NCBI GenBank assembly: GCA_947488485.1
Contig: CANKZO010000055.1
Span: forward strand, 1-12,029
Source of the DNA: Opitutia bacterium
Lineage (GTDB): Bacteria > Verrucomicrobiota > Verrucomicrobiae > Opitutales > UBA953
Length of the DNA: 12,029 nucleotides
Direction: 5' to 3'
The notes below the pieces were generated by a model. It did no database searches, was not told the DNA's origin, and saw only the letters and a list, made by a program, of their open reading frames with translations. Positions within the stretch are counted from its first letter, which is position 1. Each line of letters opens with the position of its first letter. Shown piece after piece: positions 1-6,014 of this stretch. Made by a program: the position numbers and the translations under genes.

Positions 1-12
1 GAGGCAGCGAGG

Positions 13-40
13 TAGGGTCGGTACTGCGTGCCGACCTAGG
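13..40. repeat. GTAGGGTCGG-type hairpin repeat, copy 1
   Basis: A 28-bp imperfect palindrome: the left arm TAGGGTCGGTAC (13-24) pairs with GTGCCGACCTA (28-38), with one bulged G and one wobble. A second copy at 171-198 in the same orientation matches at 23 of 28 positions by eye. It looks like a dispersed REP-like intergenic hairpin. Copy number and spread in the genome cannot be judged from here. Confidence 0.6.
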
Positions 41-90
41 TGCAAAAGTGCAAATCGGCCTGCGGCCTGTGCAAAGGTGCAAATGTGAAA
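40..90. repeat. GTGCAAA direct repeats around a GGCC palindrome
   Basis: Two related stretches occur: GTGCAAAAGTGCAAAT at 40-55, and a 22-bp version at 69-90 that ends in ATGTGAAA. They flank the small palindrome GGCCTGCGGCC (57-67). The 22-bp version recurs at 5993-6014 between two biosynthetic genes, with 20 of 22 positions identical, so it is a dispersed element. It is non-coding as far as can be seen. Confidence 0.6.
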
Positions 91-99
91 GACAAGTTC

Positions 100-137
100 C
101 AGGTGGCGGGTGGCAGCTCCGGGTGGCTGGTGGCGGG
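100..137 (+). repeat. GGTGGC-heptamer element, solo copy
   Basis: This 38-bp element has the layout C, then two NGGTGGC heptamers, then AGCTCC, then two more NGGTGGC heptamers, then GGG. It matches the element at 11175-11212 at 33 of 38 positions and the reverse complement of 11673-11710 at 35 of 38. Every difference falls on the variable first base of a heptamer or on the pyrimidine in the AGCYCC spacer. No four-helix-bundle gene is next to this copy inside the window, so it may be a solo end, or the partner of something left of position 1. Confidence 0.7.
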
Positions 138-170
138 TGCATGCTCCCAGGCGCTAATGCTTTCCATAGG

Positions 171-198
171 TAGGGTCGGGACCGCGTCACGACATAGG
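171..198. repeat. GTAGGGTCGG-type hairpin repeat, copy 2
   Basis: A second, more degenerate copy of the 28-bp palindromic element at 13-40, in the same orientation, with 23 of 28 identical positions. The stem is weaker here because several changes are not compensated. It runs into the GTAGGGA inverted-repeat block that starts at 214. Confidence 0.5.
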
Positions 199-213
199 GG
201 GATCGGGTCGCGG

Positions 214-280
214 GTAGGGATGCGATGACATCGCATCCGTCGGGGGTTCCGGGAGGACGCGATGGTGATCACGTCCCTAC
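214..280. repeat. Compound inverted repeat (REP/BIME-like)
   Basis: The outer arms GTAGGGA (214-220) and TCCCTAC (274-280) enclose two further hairpins. One is a perfect 10-bp stem, GGATGCGATG (218-227) with CATCGCATCC (229-238), with a single-base centre. The other is GGACGCGAT (255-263) with ATCACGTCC (268-276), with one mismatch. Nested and tandem palindromes of this kind resemble REP/BIME-type intergenic elements. I see no coding frame with protein-like composition. Confidence 0.6.
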
Positions 281-296
281 CTCCCGAATCAGGCAC

Positions 297-324
297 AAAA
301 AAGCCGCGCTAGGGGCGCGGCTTT
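297..324 (-). terminator. Rho-independent terminator of the operon
   Basis: A perfect 10-bp stem, AAAGCCGCGC (300-309) with GCGCGGCTTT (315-324), encloses a 5-nt loop. Read on the minus strand, the stem is followed by a run of six T (302-297, partly shared with the stem). It lies 8 bp beyond the FkbM stop codon. The opposite strand has only a short T run, so it acts mainly for minus-strand transcription. Confidence 0.9.
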
Positions 325-332
325 AAAGAGGG

Positions 333-1145
333 TTAGGCTTTTTGAAATATATAGTTCACGTCGCCGAAATCTCGGACGCCGGTGCGCAGCCATCGGTCGA
401 CGTCATCACGCCGCACGATTCTTCGTTCGCGATCAAAAGTGAGGCACTGATAGCCGGCGTTCCAGAACAGTTCGAACAAGTCGAGGAATCGGGGGTTAAC
501 TACGCCATCTTGGTTCTCGCGGAAAGAGTGTTCGATGATCCAGGTGGGCGCCTTTTCTCGCATGAGTAGGCCGCGGGCACCGGAGAGAACCGCCGGCTCA
601 TGGCCTTCGACGTCTATCTTGATGAGGATACGCTCGGTCGAAGGGCGTGAGCGCAATAATCCCTCTAAGGTCTCCACTTCCACCTCACGGGCATAAGTAC
701 TAGCCATCCCACCCCAATTCTTGAGCAAGCTCGCGCCTTCGCCACCGCCATAGAGCAGGCATTTTCCCTTCACTTCGCCGAGAGCCACATTGAGAGCCTC
801 GGCTTTTTCGTAACGGTTATGAACCAGGTTTTCCTGGAGCCGGCGGAAATTGAGGTCGTTCGGCTCTATGGCAAGAACCGGCACGCCTGCATGACAAGCG
901 ATCAGGGAATATAAGCCGCAATTGGCGCCTACGTCGACGAAAAGGTCCCGGCCGCGCAGCAATTCGCGCAGCATCGCGACTTCGCCTGACACGGTGCGCG
1001 ATTCTGGCATGCCATCGGGCCCGATGAACGCGAAGCCCAGCGCCGTCGGGCGCATTCGCTGAGCCTCAAAAAGCCGGCGGTCGCGGCGCATGCGGTACCA
1101 ACTCGCAAAACGGGGGAAGAGTCTTTCGACAATTTTTTTGATCAT
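333..1145 (-). CDS. FkbM family methyltransferase
   Basis: A 270-residue SAM-dependent methyltransferase of the FkbM family, which usually O-methylates a hydroxyl on a sugar or small molecule. The SAM-binding motif I is DVGANCGLYS (71-80), the acidic end of strand 2 is IEP (93-95), and the family signature KIDVEGHE is at 176-183, followed by VLSGA. The length is normal for the family. The start is well fixed: an in-frame stop lies at 1158-1160, and no other ATG precedes MIKK. It is the last gene before the terminator and is separated from the fucosyltransferase by 177 bp, so it may also be transcribed from its own promoter. Given the locus, I infer that it methylates a sugar of the polysaccharide, perhaps as an end cap. 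The acceptor cannot be read from sequence. Confidence 0.9.
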   Translation of the reverse strand: MIKKIVERLFPRFASWYRMRRDRRLFEAQRMRPTALGFAFIGPDGMPESRTVSGEVAMLRELLRGRDLFVDVGANCGLYSLIACHAGVPVLAIEPNDLNFRRLQENLVHNRYEKAEALNVALGEVKGKCLLYGGGEGASLLKNWGGMASTYAREVEVETLEGLLRSRPSTERILIKIDVEGHEPAVLSGARGLLMREKAPTWIIEHSFRENQDGVVNPRFLDLFELFWNAGYQCLTFDRERRIVRRDDVDRWLRTGVRDFGDVNYIFQKA

Positions 1146-1242
1146 GAATACGGGGGTTCAGTCGCGGCTTCGCCCCGCCCGGCGCATCATGCCGCGGACG
1201 AAGAAGAGGGGCGATGGCTCGGCGCTGCTGCCAAGGAGATGA

Positions 1243-1271
1243 ATTATCATGCAGGTCGGATTTCGAGGCAA
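1243..1271 (-). promoter_or_regulatory. Candidate sigma70-type promoter for the FkbM gene
   Basis: On the minus strand, TTGCCT (1271-1266) is followed after exactly 17 bp by GATAAT (1248-1243), close to the -35 and -10 consensus boxes. It lies about 100 bp upstream of the FkbM start, in the only large gap of the downstream half of the cluster. This is sequence resemblance only; a chance match is quite possible. Confidence 0.35.
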
Positions 1272-1322
1272 CCAAGGCCGCGGGGGAATTGCTTTTTGTC
1301 CATCGGCCTTGCTGACGCCGCC

Positions 1323-2324
1323 TCAGCCATGGCCTATCCCATTCCACACCACCGCCCCGCCGGAGTCCAACCGGATGAACTCCGGCGGCAAGATGTCTTC
1401 GATCCTGGCGCCATGGGCGCCGGCGTTGGTGAAACGGTCCGGTCCGACGCAAATATTTCCGCTCATGCCGCCGAGCCACCTAGCCCACAGGCTGAAACTG
1501 CTGTTGGCCACGATCGCATGCCTGCACCGCGACATGAGCATCATGTCGACCCAGGATGTGTCGCCCGCGTTCCCCTCGATCACCATCTCCGCCTCGCGCC
1601 CGAACTCCGAACGACACCAGGCGGGGTCGTCCGAAAAGAAGAAGAAGGCCGCCCCCGGGACGCGCGCACGCACCAATTCGAAGGCCTTCCGGTAATATGA
1701 CGGGGTGCAGATTCCACCCAAGGCATCGACGTGGCTGGGCGACAGGTAATCGCCCCGCCTGACATGTACGGCTACTGCTTCGGCTCCGCTTATGGCCTTC
1801 AAGGCACCCAAGGCGGAAGGCGGGGCCGGCTGTCTGAACACGAAATTTCGGCGAAGTTGCGGCTCGATCGACCTGCTGTACCTGAAGGATGGGAAATATC
1901 CCTGAACGAAGCCGCGGAGGTCCTCCGAAATGAACGCGTCCTTATATTCGAGGGTTTTCTCGAAACTCCAATCCTTGCCGGACAGTCTGGTGACGGCCTT
2001 GGCTGCGCGTGCGAAATTATTCGGGATTCTGGGAAACTTGTCGGGCATCTCGAAAACTTCCTCGATCCTGTATCCCATTTCCGGATCGACGTTCGCGAAG
2101 CCGCACAAGTCGACGCGCACACGGGCCGGAAAGCGATGCTGCAAAGCCCATGCGTGCGCATATTGGAACATCTGGTTGCCCAGTCCGCCTTGTAGACGGT
2201 GAATGCGTTCGACGCCGAATGTTTTTTCGAAACAGGCCCAAACGAATGACTTGTCCGAGCTCGTCGTGTTGACGGCAGGGTTGGGCAGCAAGCGGTTACG
2301 CGCCCTTATAAGCAATTTTCTCAT
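1323..2324 (-). CDS. Glycosyltransferase family 11, alpha-1,2-fucosyltransferase
   Basis: A 333-residue GT11 enzyme expected to transfer L-fucose from GDP-fucose in alpha-1,2 linkage to the growing lipid-linked oligosaccharide at the cytoplasmic face. The conserved N-terminal motif GGLGNQMFQYA is at 46-56, motif I HVRRGDY at 187-193, motif II FFFFSDD at 227-233 and motif III NSSFSLWA at 274-281. The ATG start overlaps the stop of the upstream GT4 as ATGA, which supports this start. It leaves about 45 residues before GGLGNQ, whereas GT11 proteins usually reach that motif within about ten residues. The extension is moderately basic at first (MRKLLIRARNRLL) and might help membrane association. 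No GDP-fucose biosynthesis genes are in the window, so the donor must come from elsewhere. Confidence 0.92.
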   Translation of the reverse strand: MRKLLIRARNRLLPNPAVNTTSSDKSFVWACFEKTFGVERIHRLQGGLGNQMFQYAHAWALQHRFPARVRVDLCGFANVDPEMGYRIEEVFEMPDKFPRIPNNFARAAKAVTRLSGKDWSFEKTLEYKDAFISEDLRGFVQGYFPSFRYSRSIEPQLRRNFVFRQPAPPSALGALKAISGAEAVAVHVRRGDYLSPSHVDALGGICTPSYYRKAFELVRARVPGAAFFFFSDDPAWCRSEFGREAEMVIEGNAGDTSWVDMMLMSRCRHAIVANSSFSLWARWLGGMSGNICVGPDRFTNAGAHGARIEDILPPEFIRLDSGGAVVWNGIGHG

Positions 2325-3451
2325 GTTCGGTTAAGCCAGTCCGCCTGAGGCCTTGGCATCCTTCCCAGGAAGGCGTGCTCGAAAGATTCCGCAAGATATC
2401 TGCCGACGTTGCCCGGCGAGATTTTCGGGGCATATGCCCTCGCCCGACGCTTCTCCTCCGGAATGACGCCCGGGTTGTCCAGACGTTGCGCCAAGAGCGA
2501 GTTCAGGACATGGACATTGCCCGAGGGGAAGACAACGCCTGCGCCGCTCGCGCGGATGATATCGCGGGACCCGGACGCATCGCTTACCAATACCGGGACG
2601 CCCGCCTGCAAAGCTTCGCTGGTCGCCATGCCCCAGCCGTCATAACGGCTTGGGACGACGCAAAGGTCGTGGGCGGATAACGCGGAGACCACGGCATCCG
2701 AAGCGATCAAGCCGCGGAAGCGGATCCGTGAAGCCAATCCGAGTCGCCTTGCCTTTTCCTGAAGCTGTGCCTTGGCCGGGCCGTCGCCGAATACTCCCAG
2801 CGACCATGCCCGGTCGGCCAGCGGAGCCAAGGCTTCGATGAGCAGGTCGAGCCCCTTGTATGGGGCCAGCCGCCCGACAAACGCGATCCTCAGCTCGCCG
2901 GAGTTGGCATCCTCGGCGCAAATCCTAGGGGCGTCACACTGATATAGATATGGATAGACCTGCGACTCCTTGAAGCCGATGGACCTGTAGAAGCTCTCCG
3001 CCAGCGAGCCGATCGCCATCACGGCTCCGATTTTCTTCCTTACCGGGTAGTAGTGATAAATCGACTTCAGCGTGCTCGGCACCCGTCGCCACGGCGACTT
3101 CAAGGCGGTCTCGACGATCAACGCGGCCTTCGGGCGCGGCTGGCTCATGATGATTCGGGCGGCGCGTGTCACGGAAGGATAAGCGCCCAGGCCTGAGAAC
3201 ACATGGATTGCCCCCGGGTTGCCTGAAGCCAACTCATCGACCTGCTCCCGCCAGCCTACGGATGGCAAAAAGACGTCGCGCAGATGCGAGCGGCGGCTTG
3301 CCTGCCAGCCATCCCCGCGACGGTCCGAAGAGATGTCTTCGGCCCAGACCCCATAGACGGGCGCGCCCCAAGTTGCGGCAAGGGCATCCAGCGCGCCCGT
3401 CTGATGATGGGCCGGCATATTCTGCCAAAAAAAGACCGCGGGCTTAACCAT
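2321..3451 (-). CDS. Glycosyltransferase family 4 (GT-B fold)
   Basis: A 376-residue retaining GT-B glycosyltransferase of the Glycos_transf_1 type. The C-terminal nucleotide-sugar domain begins near residue 188 with FVGRLAPYKG (191-200), which carries the usual Arg193 and Lys199. FGDGP (221-225) and RFRGLI (244-249) follow, then VPSRYDGWGMATSEALQAG (266-284). In that segment the family's E-x7-E pair reads D271-x7-E279, so the first Glu is Asp. The N-terminal half is poorly conserved, as expected for acceptor binding. The ATG overlaps the stop of the upstream GT2 by 8 bp, and its stop overlaps the GT11 start as ATGA, so it is translationally coupled on both sides. The sugar and linkage cannot be assigned. 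Confidence 0.9.
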   Translation of the reverse strand: MVKPAVFFWQNMPAHHQTGALDALAATWGAPVYGVWAEDISSDRRGDGWQASRRSHLRDVFLPSVGWREQVDELASGNPGAIHVFSGLGAYPSVTRAARIIMSQPRPKAALIVETALKSPWRRVPSTLKSIYHYYPVRKKIGAVMAIGSLAESFYRSIGFKESQVYPYLYQCDAPRICAEDANSGELRIAFVGRLAPYKGLDLLIEALAPLADRAWSLGVFGDGPAKAQLQEKARRLGLASRIRFRGLIASDAVVSALSAHDLCVVPSRYDGWGMATSEALQAGVPVLVSDASGSRDIIRASGAGVVFPSGNVHVLNSLLAQRLDNPGVIPEEKRRARAYAPKISPGNVGRYLAESFEHAFLGRMPRPQADWLNRT

Positions 3452-4469
3452 GGCGCATCAGGCGTTTGCGTTCGCTCAGCCAGATCCGCAGACCGAGCAC
3501 CTGCTTATACAGGAACGGCGTGACGAACAGGGTGAACAGTTTCACGGCTTTGGCCGTGCCGATACGACGTGACGACCAGGCGAGCGCGACTTGCCCCGCG
3601 CGCACCAACAAAGACCTGGTCCGGAGCAGGCGTTGCTCGACCTGGGAGTAAGCCGTCTCCCGGCGCAGGTATTCATCCATTTCTCGTGGCAAGAGGCGGC
3701 CCTTGGCCCGGGCATTCGCGATATCCGCGGCGAGTTGCGCGCAGAACGCGGCGCGGTCGTCGGCGAACCTGAGGTTGTGCCGGACAAGGTCAGCCGAGGA
3801 ATGCGCATGCGCAAGGCTGTGCAGATTGCCCGCATGGGTGCGGTAACGGACCAGCTTGCTGGCAAGGAACCGGCCTTCGCCAAGCATCATGCCGCGGATC
3901 GGCAGGATGACATCTTCGCGCAGAATCTGCGCGGGCAGCTCGTCGAACGACCGAAAGACATCGACGCGATAGGCGCAAGAAGCCCCGACGATCGGGTCGC
4001 CGGCGGCCAGCAGCATCCCGGCCATGGAGAGCTCCGCGTCGCCGAGACCTGCCGTCTCCCGCCCATCCACGAGCCTGCCCTCATCGTCGATGACGCTCAC
4101 CGCGGTATGGACGAACGAAACACGCGGATCGGCGAAAAGCCGCATGGTATAGGCGACGCGCTCGGGCTCGGAGACGTCATCGCCGGCGCCCAAGATGATG
4201 ACCCGCCCCGACGCCCGGCGCACCGCGGCATTAATCACCGCAGGCAATCCCCCATGATTATGGGCATGGTTGATGCGGATGACCGGGATATCGGCCGGGA
4301 AGTCCCTCAGGGCTTCGTCGATCCTCTGGCGGGTTTCGTCCGGAGAGGCGTCATCGGAGATGATCAATTCCAAAGGGCGATATGTCTGCTTCGCCACCGA
4401 ACGTATGGCCTCCGCCACGAAGGCTTCGTGGCGGTATGTGAACAGCGCGAATGTGGCGAGCTCGGGCAT
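3444..4469 (-). CDS. Glycosyltransferase family 2 (GT-A fold)
   Basis: A 341-residue inverting GT2 transferase. The GT-A nucleotide-binding part opens with FALFTYRHEAFVAEAIRS, with DDAS at 39-42. The metal-binding region is GAGDDVSEP (94-102), and the likely catalytic-base region is REDVILP (184-190), followed by RYRTHAGNLH (208-217). The region after residue 240 is helical, with hydrophobic patches (about 309-331) and a basic end that could sit on the inner membrane. I chose the ATG at 4469 because it gives a TGATG overlap with the wzx stop and starts just before the fold. An upstream in-frame start at 4526 would overlap wzx by 58 bp and add a charged, unconserved stretch. It probably adds one sugar of the repeat unit; donor unknown. 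Confidence 0.88.
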   Translation of the reverse strand: MPELATFALFTYRHEAFVAEAIRSVAKQTYRPLELIISDDASPDETRQRIDEALRDFPADIPVIRINHAHNHGGLPAVINAAVRRASGRVIILGAGDDVSEPERVAYTMRLFADPRVSFVHTAVSVIDDEGRLVDGRETAGLGDAELSMAGMLLAAGDPIVGASCAYRVDVFRSFDELPAQILREDVILPIRGMMLGEGRFLASKLVRYRTHAGNLHSLAHAHSSADLVRHNLRFADDRAAFCAQLAADIANARAKGRLLPREMDEYLRRETAYSQVEQRLLRTRSLLVRAGQVALAWSSRRIGTAKAVKLFTLFVTPFLYKQVLGLRIWLSERKRLMRHG

Positions 4470-5908
4470 CAGGTCTGGTTGGCTGCTCTGTCGTTCCGGA
4501 TCTGCTTCATGTAGACGTAGCCGCATGTAACGATGGCCAGAACAAACGGAAGGAATCGGAAGATGAAATGGGTAGAGATTTCAATCACCCACTGTGATGC
4601 GAGTAGTGCGAGAATTGCTGCGCCCAGCCACCGAAGAGTTTCGCCCTGCAGCCAACGTCCGACGCGGACCCTTATAAACCAGACAGTCAGGCCTGCGAAG
4701 CATAGGCTGCTGAGGAAATAGGCGCCAGCCGCACCCGGCAGGCCATACTCCGGGATTAAGAGGAGAGCGCCGAGCGGCATGACGGCGTTCCCCAGTAACT
4801 TCAAAGTCAGAACCTTGCTTGGCTCGGCCCGGGCGGTCATCCAATACGCCAAAGGCCACCCGATCAGGTTAAAGAAGATCGCCCACACGAACCAGACGAC
4901 CAAAGGCACGGCCTGGACAAATGAGGCGGTATAGAGTGCGACGATCAGCGGCTTACTGATGGTCAGGATGGCAATCAGGCCGGGAAGCGCCAGTAATAGT
5001 CCGGCTTTGATCTGCTTCTCCGAGATATCACAAGCGTCTGCCTCCGTCTTGGCAGCGGAGACCCGGGGGAAGAAGTCAGTCCCCATGGCGCCGAAGACGA
5101 AGCCGGGCAGGATGCCCGTTACCACGAAGGCCGCATGATAGTAGCCGGCGGCGGCGAGTCCGCCCTCCAGGTCGGCATGCGCATGCAAGATTAGCATCCG
5201 CACAAAATAGGCCGCGATTTGGCCAAATAATTCGCCTACCATGAACGCCCCTCCGACTTTCACCATCATGCGAATGTCATCCGATATGCTTTCGGGGTGA
5301 GATGAGGAGGGGCAATGCCTGGCCGCCGCCCGCCAGGTGACAAAGGCGAGGCCTAGCGCGGCCAGCAGCAGGCTCCAGGCCATTCCTCCCTCGCCATAGC
5401 AATAGATGAGCGGGGCCCCCAGCAGCAGTCCTAGCACCGCCGCGATCATCTGATTCTTCGCCACGCTCCTGAACTCTCCCACGGCCAATAACAAGGCTGA
5501 CCACATGCTAGTCATCACGACGCACGGTATCGCCAGCCCAGCGATAAACATCATTTGGTCATAATGTGCCGACTGGTAAGTCAGGCGACTGACAGGCATG
5601 AACGTGGCTGCCATCACGACGAGGGCGACCCAACCTAGGATCGCCCCAAACCTGCGGACCGACGCGAGCTTGGCGCCCCGCGCATGTGCTTCGGCGGAAG
5701 AAACGAGCCGTACACCCGACACCCCGATGCCGACGCCACAAAGCGTCGAAACATTCAGGTTATACGACGACATTATGCCCATCAATCCGACGCCGCTGGG
5801 CCCGATAAATACGGCGACGAGCTTATTACGCGCGAAACCGGCGAGCATCATCACAATCTGTGATGCGCCCATGAGGAGGCTGGAGCGGAGAATGCGGGCG
5901 AAGGGCAT
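4469..5908 (-). CDS. wzx: Wzx-type O-antigen/polysaccharide flippase
   Basis: A 479-residue polytopic inner-membrane protein of the MOP/PST superfamily. It should flip undecaprenyl-diphosphate-linked repeat units from the cytoplasmic to the periplasmic face. Near the N-terminus it has GFARNKLVAVFIGPSGVGLMG (24-44), typical of the WzxE/O-antigen translocase group. About 12 hydrophobic segments follow, with a long loop near 195-215, FGAMGTDFFPRVSAA (272-286), and a charged C-terminus. The ATG at 5908 gives the usual length and begins at the first conserved part. A TTG at 5998 would add 30 unconserved residues and reach the dispersed repeat. No good Shine-Dalgarno precedes 5908. An intervening 106-bp gap separates it from the GT4 upstream. 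Its presence implies a Wzx/Wzy pathway, though no clear Wzy is visible here. Confidence 0.88.
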   Translation of the reverse strand: MPFARILRSSLLMGASQIVMMLAGFARNKLVAVFIGPSGVGLMGIMSSYNLNVSTLCGVGIGVSGVRLVSSAEAHARGAKLASVRRFGAILGWVALVVMAATFMPVSRLTYQSAHYDQMMFIAGLAIPCVVMTSMWSALLLAVGEFRSVAKNQMIAAVLGLLLGAPLIYCYGEGGMAWSLLLAALGLAFVTWRAAARHCPSSSHPESISDDIRMMVKVGGAFMVGELFGQIAAYFVRMLILHAHADLEGGLAAAGYYHAAFVVTGILPGFVFGAMGTDFFPRVSAAKTEADACDISEKQIKAGLLLALPGLIAILTISKPLIVALYTASFVQAVPLVVWFVWAIFFNLIGWPLAYWMTARAEPSKVLTLKLLGNAVMPLGALLLIPEYGLPGAAGAYFLSSLCFAGLTVWFIRVRVGRWLQGETLRWLGAAILALLASQWVIEISTHFIFRFLPFVLAIVTCGYVYMKQIRNDRAANQT

Positions 5909-5992
5909 GGGAAGTCGAGGACAGGAGACGCTGAGGGCTGGCGGACAAGAAAAGCGGCGAATGGGTGAAATTACGGACGGAGCCAAACTCCT

Positions 5993-6014
5993 GCGCAAAG
6001 GCGCAAATGTGAAA
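5993..6014. repeat. GCAAAGG-type dispersed repeat in the operon gap
   Basis: This 22-bp sequence lies immediately after the stop codon (6017-6015) of the GT4 gene and matches 69-90 at 20 of 22 positions. Both differences are T-to-C changes that turn GTGC into GCGC. It sits in one of only two sizeable gaps of the cluster, which suggests either an inserted element or a join between two gene blocks. Confidence 0.6.

Noticed and set aside
1..290. CRISPR array
   Set aside because: The repeats belong to different families, differ in length and are not regularly spaced with unique spacers.
1274..1310. AAGGCCG/CGGCCTT inverted repeat after the GT11 stop as a terminator
   Set aside because: The stem is only 7 bp with a 23-nt loop, and no T run follows on the minus strand.
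1239..1700. Overlapping plus-strand frames of about 150 codons across the gap and the GT11 3' end
   Set aside because: They are antisense to conserved GT11 motifs, mutually overlapping in different frames, and rich in Pro/Arg/His as expected for shadow frames.
3591..4514. Long plus-strand open frame of 307 codons opposite the GT2 gene
   Set aside because: It lies fully antisense to a gene with clear GT2 motifs. Its translation has no family motifs and the composition expected of a mirror frame in GC-rich DNA.
4470..4526. Longer start for the GT2 gene at 4526
   Set aside because: It would overlap wzx by 58 bp and add 19 charged residues before the fold. The ATG at 4469 gives a TGATG junction.
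5909..5998. TTG start for wzx at 5998
   Set aside because: The added 30 residues are Pro/Ser/Arg-rich, unlike any flippase N-terminus, and abut the repeat. The ATG at 5908 gives the usual family length.
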